Part shown: piece by piece, positions 55,807-64,000 of the stretch
Position numbering within the stretch: position 1 is the stretch's first letter
Layout of the letters: each line of letters begins with the position of its first letter
Assembly (NCBI GenBank): GCA_020465985.1
Contig: JAANYP010004865.1
Coordinates: 124,001-188,000 of the forward strand
Origin: Centrapalus pauciflorus
Taxonomy: Eukaryota > Streptophyta > Magnoliopsida > Asterales > Asteraceae
Direction of reading: 5' to 3'
DNA: 64,000 bases
Notes under the pieces: generated by a model
Told to the model about the DNA's origin: nothing
Seen by the model: the letters and a program-made list of their open reading frames with translations, nothing else
Databases searched by the model: none
Made by a program: the position numbers and the translations under genes

Positions 55807-57628
55807 CATTGCTAATTATAAATTACACTTACATAACTTCTACGTGTTTATAAACTTGAATCACACTTATATGATATTTAATGTTTCTATTTTTGGACAA
55901 CAAATTTGCATGCAAACACTCATCTTGATTTAATGTATATATATAGGTTCTATTTTATATCATGTGTTTCACCCACACATACTACACTTCCAAAAACACA
56001 CATGTGTGTGTATCCCCTGCTACTGGGATCTTTTTCTTTTTGTTTTTTATCACAAACAAGCACACTGCACACCTAAACTCAATCTATATAGATAATGGAG
56101 GTTGACACTGCTATTAGAAAGGAAGACCAGTCTGTGACTCAACTTTATGCTGAGTTAAAGACCCAACAGCACACACACACACACACCAGCCTTCTGTTTT
56201 GCTTTAATTAGGAGTCTGTTGTTGTTGCATACATGATAAGGACTATTGTTTGTGAGTTAAGGGGTGGTTGAATGGTGAGTTACTTTCTGTTTTGTGCAAC
56301 AAAGAAGGGAGGATTAAGGGAGAATTAGACCTATAGAATAAGATAACAACCAATTTTTTTTCATGCCCATTTTACTAAATATTTGAAGTGTTTTGCTACC
56401 ATTATTAAGTGAATCACCATTTGTAGTAAGAAACAACACTAGACCTTGTAAAACTGGTAGAAAAGAAGATCAACAAAACATTTAAATATCAACAACATAT
56501 TTGCTTAGACGGATCCCTTGACCCTAGCTATACATGTGCCTAAACTCAGCAGTAATTGAGCTAAAAAACAACTGCAACTGCAACTCAAAGTTTATGTGTA
56601 ATAGTTTTAATTTGTTATGCTTGCAATTTGTTTTTGTGGGTTTCACATGCAATTGTTAATCAACCTTGTATTGCTTTTTAGGAGGTAGATTTATATAATC
56701 ATAAGTTGTTTTTTTAATTTATATGATGATCATATGGATATATATCTCATGTGTAGGCATGAATTTTTGAATAAATTCTTTAATAGCTTTGAATCTTCTA
56801 TTCGACTCCTTGAACTCAAGATTTAAATAATTATTTCCCAAATTAAACCAAAGAACAAAGAGTTGAGATTCCATATTACATGCAACCATGAATCGAGGAC
56901 CGACATCTCCTATCTGATCATGATTTAAATGAGAAATCTGTCTTACAAGACTGTCCCTTAAAATTTACTTGATGCCATAGGATCTTGATTGATTCAATCA
57001 TTATGCTATTTTTGCTACAATTGGGTTTAAAGTTGGCTTTGCCATGTAACTGTTGTGGTGTTTTTGTCTCTCTGTTTTACATGGTTTCCTATTTACTTCG
57101 TAATAATATTTAATGAATTGCGATGGTTTTACTTTTTAAACATGTGATATGCTATTATTTTATCATCTTAAATGTGTTTCTAATGATTAACTTAAGATGG
57201 CCTTGTTGTTTAATTATTTTGTTGATGCATAATCACTACATTATTTTATATTAGCACCTTTCATCGTTCTGTATGGATGCAATTGTGAACCGATTGGTCA
57301 TGATAACTTTTCAGCAAGAGATTGAGTTAGTAGATAGATTTTGTAATCTTTAGTATGTGCACCATCGCACAGGTTGAAACCATTTTATTTTGTGGTGCTT
57401 TTTTTAACCCAATGTATGTGGAGAATGACTTACTTTCAAATAGCTCAGGTATATGGACCATTTCCTGAATCATTGTTTGCTGTTCATATATCTCAAGTTT
57501 GTTACTCGCCTTGAATTTATATATCAGTCCAAATCTGGTTTTTCTGACTTCAACTTATGAGCAGGTTTTGGAGGGCAAGTAAACTGTGATATTCACATTT
57601 TAACTAAATCCATTCATTTTTTCTGTAG
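55807..57628 (+). other. Helitron tail, unassigned cargo
   Basis: AT-rich with a (CA)n-like run at 56170-56187. A short open start at 56095 ('MEVDTAIRKEDQSVTQLY') and a patch at 57453 ('GPFPESLFAVHISQ') look exon-like but are not recognised. Just before 57629 there is an intron-like TTTTTTCTGTAG acceptor. Confidence 0.45.
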
Positions 57629-57760
57629 TTTATTTTCTCTACAACAATTGATGGGAAAATAAAAGTGTGGCTCAATGATTGTTTGCAGTCAAGAGTAGAT
57701 TATGATGCTCTTTGCTTTTGGTGCACAACAATGACATATATCGTTGATGGGACCAGGACA
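57629..57760 (+). pseudogene. TPL-like: Captured exon fragment of a TOPLESS/TPR-type corepressor (WD40 part)
   Basis: The exon-like frame directly after the acceptor reads 'FIFSTTIDGKIKVWL', 'SRVDYDAL', 'WCTTMTY' and 'VDGTR'. This matches the WD40-repeat segment of the plant TOPLESS family, whose versions read FSTA.DGKIKAWLYD..GSRVDYDAPG.WCTTM.YS.DGTR. TPL proteins are nuclear corepressors of about 1.1 kaa; only about 43 codons are here. The end merges into non-coding sequence and no donor site is clear. It has lost conserved residues (for example Pro-Gly after YDA), so it is a decayed fragment captured with its flanking intron. Confidence 0.75.
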
Positions 57761-58081
57761 TACTTAGATAGACATAAGATTCAACTTACATTCATGGCTC
57801 ATTGTGTTCCATTTGTATAGTACTTATTTTATTCCAATATTGTGATTCCTTTTGGTAGTGCTCCATTTAGAATTTTAGTTTATATTTTATGCAATATACT
57901 TACTTATGTATAAATATATAATTATTTTGGTTGGTGCTTCTTGACGATGTCCTCCAATTTGGGGCTATTTGGTTTGTTTTTGTATAAAATACTACATTGT
58001 TTTTGTATAATTTTGTATTCAAAAAGACGGTGGTATCTTTGTTGACCTAAACGTCAAGTAAAAGTAAAATATTTGCCGCCG

Positions 58082-58109
58082 CCGCCGCTTTGCGCGGGTA
58101 CACTACTAG
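58082..58109 (+). other. Helitron 3' terminus: hairpin plus CTAG
   Basis: CCGCCGCTTTGCGCGG can fold as CCG-(c)-CGC / GCG-CGG with a TTT loop. Eight nucleotides later CTAG ends the element, and the next base is T. This is the standard plant Helitron 3' end (a GC hairpin 10-12 nt before CTRR). Confidence 0.8.
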
Positions 58110-58215
58110 TAATTATTGAATGAGGTATGTAAATCAGTCTGGGGGATGTATGGCTTCATCAAAATACATCTTAAATAAAGAGCAAACATGAGACGTAAAG
58201 AAAGTCAAGACATGT

Positions 58216-58333
58216 TGCTTTGTTGTACGTAAGTACAGACCTGTCACCGCTATCTTTGCCAAATATAAGAGGAATGCTCTACCCTAAGACAAACTAAGAC
58301 ACTCTGTTGTACGTAAGTATAGAACTATGTCCA
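58216..58333 (+). repeat. Hairpin module of copy D (two copies)
   Basis: GCTTTGTTGTACGTAAGTAC at about 58217 and CTCTGTTGTACGTAAGTATA at about 58302, both with the TGTAC-GTAA-GTA(C/T)A core. In each case 'CCTGTCACCG' or 'TATGTCC' follows, as in C. Confidence 0.8.
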
Positions 58334-59129
58334 ATGTTTGCCTTTTAAAGATGATTTGAAAATACTAAAAAGTCCTAATGATTGTATGTCTGTCTTGATC
58401 ACAGAAGTATGTCTAAGTGTGGGACACGTAAGGTGATTTCTTGATAAATAAAAAGGCGAAAGGAAAATTCTAAGTGTTGCGTGTTTAAGTGGACAAGAAT
58501 ACCGACAATCCACATGGTGTGTATGTTAGAACAAACAATAAAGGGATGTTAAAGTTCCAATGTGTGAAAGTGCAACACCTGAAGTGCGTTGGAAAATCTA
58601 TCTGATTGAACCTTCTATGACTCTCTCGCAAAAATATTTAGTTTGTGTATTTTGTCTTTAATTTTCATTTCTTGCAATTTATTTTTATTTTATTTTATTT
58701 TAGTTTACCAGGTAAAATTTAAATAAGTAGGATCGAGGTCAGATACTAAGATTTGTCCCAGTTGGAAAAACAAAAGATGCGTGATAATCAGTTGCTCAAA
58801 GAGAAGGGTTCCATGATAAGTTGAAAAAGTTGAAAATTCTTCAAAGGTTTTCAAGTTTTACGATTTTGTGACTGTTTAACGAAGATAACGACTGTTTCTC
58901 TCGAACTTAATCCTAGTGATTTTGGTTTACCTTCTAAACCATCAAAGAAACTAAGTGAGGAGAGTTTCATTGCATTTTTATCGTTGAATAGGGGCTTTTG
59001 ATGTCCGACTAACAAAGAGTTTATAACTCTAGGTTTTAGGATATATAACTCACAATGGAACCTTTGTAAACTCGATTTGAACCTATTAGGACTTGTTTCA
59101 TGTGTTGATTAAGTCTAAACACTGTTAGA

Positions 59130-60416
59130 TTTGGAGTTTCAACTTACAATTGCCAACCATGAACAGGCTGTACAGATTCTTCAGCTGATAAAGGCGATTC
59201 TTAAACTTCAATAGCATAATGCCCAGTTGGATCAGACATTGGTTGATCAGCAGCAACAGCTTGCAAATCTGGAGGCTATGATAGAAACATTGTTGAAGAT
59301 CGTCCATCTCAGGGGGATAATCACAGGGATGATGCCTTCAGGCATATTCGTAGAGAAGACGAAGGAGATGACCCGAACATATTCGTAGAGAAGACGAAGG
59401 AGATGACCCCAGTGCATAAAAAGATAGAGAGCTGGCAGATCTTTCAAGACAATAATCTGCTCAAGTTGCTGATCCTCAGGGGGAGTCTGGCTCATCAGCC
59501 GCTGACAAGCGAAAAGACAAGGCTTCAGAGGTAACAGAAGTAACCGAAGAAGATATGATCAGGAATCTTGTCAGGGTTGGATGACAAGAAATGATGTTTG
59601 ACTTCGAAGATGACTTAGAACAGGAGGATCTTGAGTAAGGATCGTTTATTCCTGAAGATGTACCTGATTGGAAGTCATACGATGTAGTGATGGATAAGGA
59701 TGATTATGTTAAAGAGAATCTTGTATCCAAGCAACCTGTCAGAATGTGATAGATCTAGATATGCTGAGATCTGCACTAAATGATGAATCAGATTCTGAAA
59801 TGCTTGACAGGGAACTGCAGCTATTCATCTTAAAGAGAAGAGATGGGCTACAGTATTTGAAGAAAAGACAGAAGGACTTCAGCACATTGCCAAAGTCTGA
59901 AGTCAAAGAGTTAGCTTGGAAGGACCTTATCAACCTAGGAGACGAACCTTGTACTAAAGTGTTTGCGAAAATTATCAGAAGAGAGGGTCGATCTGGAAGG
60001 TTTGAAAAGATTAAGACAAGAGCTGGTAGAAGAGCAGTGGATGAAACAAGAATAGATCCTCTGACTGGTAGGCCATGGACTAAAATGGTCAAACAGTTAA
60101 ATGCTTGAAGAAGGTTCCATTGAAGACCATGCCATAGTACGTTCTGAGTAACTTGAAGAGATGGTACGTCAACAACGAGACAGCTGAAGCAATTATGACG
60201 GATTAAGAGGAGAAAGTCGTTTTGAGGCTATATGATCCCTTGCATCTCGTAAACCTATCTCGGGGTGACCTGCAGAAGCTTCAAGAACAGCCGATTTTCT
60301 TTCATGAAGGTTGGAGATCTGAAGTCAGAAAATACCAGAGAGTGGTTAGAGTTTGCGTTGAACAGGGACTGCATGCAGGGAGCAATCTAAATAGGCCTAG
60401 AATTGTAGATCAATGA
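59130..60416 (+). pseudogene. ORF3 C-terminal part of copy D, broken
   Basis: Begins with a coiled-coil-like run ('LDQTLVDQQQQLANLEA', about 59228-59280), then acidic text, a 120-codon open segment at 59746-60108 ('DLMLRSAL'-type start, 'LFILKRRDGLQYLKKRQ', 'IRREGRSGRFEKIKTRAG', 'DPLTGRPWTKM') and a further segment at 60222-60416 ('YDPLHLVNLSRGDLQKLQ', 'HAGSNLNRP'). The pieces are in different frames with stops between. Purine tracts CAGGGGGAT (59310) and CAGGGGGAG (59476) lie within it. It is the best-preserved version here of the C-terminal domain of the A/C/D-type ORF3. Function unknown. Confidence 0.6.
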
Positions 60417-60449
60417 ATAACAACTAGAAGCTATCATCAAGGGGGAACC

Positions 60450-61002
60450 TGTTGGTACACCAGGTGTGACGACAGCAGTCTGGTTTTGTTATTGATAGTC
60501 TATTGCAATAGATAGGGCCTTATTAATGATTGCAAGATAAGTTCATGAGATATAAACTTATGAGGATAAGTTCATGAGGCATGAACTTATGGCGAATAAG
60601 TTCATGAGGTATAAACTTATGGCTGATAAGTTCATACAAACTTATGGCTGATAAGTTCATACGAACTTAGCCCTGATAAGTTCATACGAACTTATCTGCA
60701 TGGGCTTGATCTTATAAGTTCGTGAGCTTGGCGCATGCATGAACTTAAGGTTTATATCATGAACTTCTGTTTGCAAATTAAGAAGACTTTTGAGATTTTG
60801 TAGAACGGAGTTTCAGACAATTTGAGAGAGTTTCAGAGCTTTCATAATACATCTTGTGGGGTCGATACTTGTTCGGCTAGCATCATGTTTGGCTCTGTGT
60901 TCCTCTGTGTGTTTGTGATCGATCCGTTAAAGTTAAACAAGGATTCCGCACTCGTTTGACGTCGTCACGCCTTGATTAGATCCGTAGAGGGTGAACCTTA
61001 CA
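60450..61002 (+). repeat. 3' LTR of copy D
   Basis: Follows CATCAAGGGGGAACC (PPT). Starts TGTTGGTACACCAGGTGTGA and ends GGTGAACCTTACA, 553 bp. The start and end match the LTRs of B and C, while the middle is replaced by its own palindrome array. Confidence 0.88.
60536..60775. repeat. AAGTTCAT..GAACTTAT palindrome array in copy D LTR
   Basis: Repeated GATAAGTTC - 4 to 8 bases - (A)AACTTAT(C/G) units. The best are perfect 9-bp arms, GATAAGTTC and GAACTTATC, around ATAC at about 60660 and 60682. A TATA-like TTTATATC follows at about 60751. Confidence 0.8.
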
Positions 61003-61302
61003 AAAATTCATGTGACACGTGACACGACACACATAAAATACGTGTCACACGACAACATGAATTTATACACGAATTTAATCCAAAACATATATAATTATAA
61101 ATCCAGAACATGATAATCCAAGTATCTAACAACACATTAAAAGTATTTAAAGCCCCTAATTAATGGCCGTAATCGAAGCCTAACTTTTTGACCAAACTAG
61201 ACTCCTTGTTGATATCCATATCGACAATTTCGTTATCACATCATTAATGTGAGAGACAAACCCTAACCTTTTCAATAAATTTCAAATTAAGTGAAACTCG
61301 TA
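61003..61302. other. Non-coding flank of copy D, ACACGT-rich
   Basis: Repeated GTGACACG/CGTGTCA words at 61010-61060. No ORF or RNA gene seen. Confidence 0.5.
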
Positions 61303-61905
61303 TTTTTTTAGAAATTTTGAAACCTTAGTTTATATGTGTCTTATATGTGTCATCATGTAACACAATATTTATGTGTGTCTTACACGTGTTTATACATGTA
61401 ATTCATGTATAAGACACAAGACACAAATTTTAAATTCGTGTCGACATGAATTTACACAAAACATAAAACCCATATAGGGAAAACTCATTTCGTATACGTG
61501 TCATATACCAAATTGCCAGGTCTAAATAAGATAGGGGTGTAGATACCAAACTATACCCTTATCAAAATTCATTACCAAATCATCACACTTATATTTTTAG
61601 GAAGAATTTTATATATACTCCTCCTAAACTTCATAATATCATATATATGCAACTTAATATTTTAATATCATATATATCCTTTCTAAACATCATAATATCA
61701 TATATACCCAATTTTAAAGATTAATATCACGTATATCCCTCTTAAACATCGTTAATATCATACATATACCCAAATTCATTAACTTAATTGAAACATTCTC
61801 CCTTATAAACATAATGTAAACTCCAGGTTCAATATACAACCCAAGAGTAATGTTATAAATACTTTTCCAAGCACAAAACATGTTGCAAATACATCAACAC
61901 TAATG

Positions 61906-61982
<77 letters not shown>

Positions 61983-62437
61983 CATCACAATTATTTGTTA
62001 CAACAACTTAACCAGTACCCAATCTCAAAGCTAAAAAATCATCATATTTACCAATAGCTTATAGGATCTCTCGGTAGTCTTGACGTAAAGCATAAGTAGA
62101 AGGCCCAAAAATATTGTTTCCCTTGCCTGAAAGCACTTAATTATCAACGGTAAGCTTACGCTTAGTGAGTTAACATATTACACATTCAACAAATATGTCA
62201 CGCAAACCAAATGTGAATACGAGCAATGTTTGCTCCTTCGTGCAGAAGGCACAGATACCAAGTTTTCATCTTGCTGGGAATCATGGATGTCAAAGAGTTC
62301 ATTGTGCTGGGAAGCACGATTTCTGAGACCAAAGTCTACATGGCTGTTCAATTATTGATCGGGGATGTACAACCTCACTTGAATGAGTATATGGGATGAT
62401 CAGTCCTTGACAGTGGCATGCTGGCAACCTCAGCCCA
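61303..62437. repeat. 1.1-kb tandem duplication, copy 1
   Basis: Starts at TTTTTTAGAAATTTTG and ends ...CAACCTCAGCCCA. It contains an imperfect inverted repeat around TTATACATG/CATGTATAA (61394-61420), a (TA)n run (61908-61979) and, in reverse, LTR-like text ('TTAGTGAGTTAAC', 62155-62180). Likely part of a minus-oriented gypsy LTR. Confidence 0.85.
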
Positions 62438-63038
62438 TTTTTTTAGAAATTTTGAAACCTTAGTTTATACGTGTCTTATATGTGTCATCATGTAACACAA
62501 TATTTATATGTGTCTTACACGTGTTTATACAGGTAAGTCATGTATAAGACACAAGACACAAATTTTAAATTCCTGTCGACATGAATTTACACAAAACATA
62601 AAACCCATATAGGGAAAACTCATTTCGTATACGTGTCATATACCAAATTGCCAGGTCTAAATAAGATAGGGGTGTAGATACCAAACTATACCCTTATCAA
62701 AATTCATCACCAAATCATCACACTTATATTTTTAGGAAGAATTTTATATATACTCCTCCTAAACTTCATAATATCATATATATGCAACTTAATATTTTAA
62801 TATCATATATATCCTTTCTAAACATCATAATATCATATATACCCAATTTTAAAGATTAATATCACGTATATCCCTCTTAAACATCGTTAATATCATATAT
62901 ACCCAAATTCATAAACTTAATTGAAACATTCTCCCTTATAAACATAATGTAAACTCCAGGTTCAATATACAACCCAAGAGTAATGTTATAAATACTTTTC
63001 CAAGCACAAAACATGTTGCAAATACATCAACACTAATG

Positions 63039-63083
<45 letters not shown>

Positions 63084-63535
63084 CATCACAATTATTTGTT
63101 ACAACATAACCAGTACACAATCTCAAAGCTAAAAAATCATCATATTTACCAATAGCTTATAGGATCTCTCGGTAGTCTTGACGTAAAGAATAAGTAGAAG
63201 GCCCAAAAATATTGTTTCCCTTGTCTGAAAGCACTTAATTATCAACGGTAAGCTTACGCTTAGTGAGTTAACATATTACACATTCAACAAATATGTCACG
63301 CAAACCAAATGTGAATACGAGCAATGTTTGCTCCTTCGTGCGGAAGGCACAGATACCAAGTTTTCATCTTGCTGGGAATCATGGATGTCAAAGAGTTCAT
63401 TGTGCTGGGAAGCACGATTTCTGAGACCAAAGTCCACATGGCTGTTCAATTATTGATCGGGGATGTACAACCTCACTTGAATGAGTATATGGGATGATCA
63501 GTCCTTGACAGTGGCATGCTGGCAACCTCAGCCCA
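62438..63535. repeat. 1.1-kb tandem duplication, copy 2
   Basis: Same as copy 1 with few substitutions. It is 37 bp shorter, mainly because the (TA)n run is shorter (63041-63080). Confidence 0.85.
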
Positions 63536-64000
63536 GGTCACACCAGATTATGAGTATATCATCATGCCAGAACATGTACTAAAAGATGCACTTTCAAACA
63601 AACGTAGGCTTCATGTTTATAACATGTCAAGTACAATAGTGCATCGATAACAATAAATCATATCATAATGCCAAATGATATATTTAAAAGCTACAGGACA
63701 CACCATTATGTATGTGAATGCAATGACAATAAATTCTAGAATAGTAATCTATCACTCAAAGTGGTTTTACTTTAGCAAGGATGCCATGGAAGATTAAATT
63801 TATATCAAAGTGTAAACAAATGCACCACTAAGGTCCTGTTATATCAATGTATTCATGTATCAATATTAGTATTTGTACCTTTCATAAGGTTTCATAAAAC
63901 TTAACATTTAATTACATTTTAAATGAACCGAAGTTCGACCCACACCCAAAGTTTGCTTGGACCCGAACTTCGGATGGCCCGAAGTTGTTCCTTAATAGTT
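63536..64000 (-). other. Gypsy-LTR-like sequence to the window end
   Basis: Continues the sequence after the duplication. The last 80 bp contain CGAAGTTCG and CTTCGGATGG words like the TTCGG array at 1105-1400 but on the other strand, suggesting a related LTR in minus orientation. No coding. Confidence 0.45.

Larger units (their letters stand above)
31997..58109 (+). mobile_element. Non-autonomous Helitron carrying host gene fragments, with two nested retroelements
   Basis: The 5' end is TCAACTACC, preceded by A at 31996. The 3' end has a GC-rich hairpin (58082-58097), then 8 nt and CTAG (58106-58109), followed by T. The flanks join into a continuous copy of D's spacer with no target duplication, as expected for a Helitron inserted between A and T. 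Total length is 26.1 kb; removing elements C and B with their TSDs leaves about 7.8 kb of Helitron DNA. No RepHel (rolling-circle Rep/helicase) coding is seen, so movement would need help in trans. The body holds fragments of at least three and probably four host genes, on both strands, with introns retained, consistent with DNA-level capture. Confidence 0.7.
58110..61002 (+). mobile_element. Copia copy D, right part (continues from 31996)
   Basis: Starts exactly where the left part stopped in the 3' spacer. It then has hairpins, a TTTTATTTTA stretch, ORF3 C-terminal remains, purine tracts and the 3' LTR. Confidence 0.8.

Noticed and set aside
56095..56160. ATG-started reading 'MEVDTAIRKEDQSVTQLY' as a gene start
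   Set aside because: Only about 22 codons before low-complexity CA repeats; it may be a captured first exon but I cannot name a family.
59739..60092. 117-residue minus-strand ORF
   Set aside because: It is the antisense shadow of the ORF3 C-terminal segment at 59746-60108, which has conserved charged blocks and a supported position in copy D.

Overview
The window is a stretch of nuclear plant intergenic DNA, AT-rich and built almost entirely of nested transposable elements. I see no intact host gene, no tRNA or rRNA and no bacterial signature. The retroelement types (Sirevirus-like Ty1/copia elements with a third ORF after pol, and chromovirus-type Ty3/gypsy LTRs) fit a eudicot. The flavour of the third ORF suggests Asteraceae, but that is an inference.

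Layout from left to right. (1) 1-2734: the last codons of a Ty3/gypsy polyprotein and its 3' LTR. (2) 3470-4459: a broken copia pol fragment. (3) 4460-20078, minus strand: a large copia element 'Q1' with 3' LTR, a long broken third ORF and pol. A 3063-bp segment covering the end of integrase, RT, RNase H, spacer and the start of ORF3 is present three times in tandem. (4) 20079-21409: a gypsy-type solo LTR with a long (TA)n, sitting on a rearrangement breakpoint. (5) 21410-27340, minus: Sirevirus-like copy 'A' (ORF3, spacer, pol), truncated at both ends. (6) 27341-29564, plus: the 3' end of a second Q element ('Q2'), inserted in the gag of copy 'D'. (7) 29565-61002, plus: copy 'D', split in two by a 26.1-kb insertion. 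(8) 31997-58109: that insertion, which reads as a non-autonomous Helitron (5' TC, 3' GC hairpin plus CTAG, inserted between A and T). It carries retained-intron fragments of host genes: a SECRET AGENT-like O-GlcNAc transferase, an NDR1/HIN1-like protein, a coiled-coil protein and a TOPLESS-like corepressor. Two more retroelements jumped into it: a young complete element 'C' (32038-43065, TSD ATAAG) and an older gag-only element 'B' (48558-55801, minus, TSD CAATT). (9) 61003-64000: AT-rich, gypsy-LTR-like sequence with a 1.1-kb tandem duplication.

The insertion order can be read directly. D was in place first. Q2 hit its gag and the Helitron hit its 3' spacer. B and C then entered the Helitron; C is the more recent, with LTRs differing at 3 substitutions and 1 indel in about 486 bp, against about 6% for B.

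The most interesting signals are non-coding. Each copia family has its own array of short palindromes in U3 (TTCTAGAA, AGATTCGAATCT, AAGTTC..GAACTT, CTGTTC..GAACAG). A repeated small hairpin (stem TGTAC/GTACA, loop GTAA) lies at the same place after pol in four copies. Gag and pol are separated by a stop codon that overlaps an intron-like branch point and acceptor. B and D share one deletion scar that removes nearly all of pol, which suggests a mobilised gag-only subfamily.
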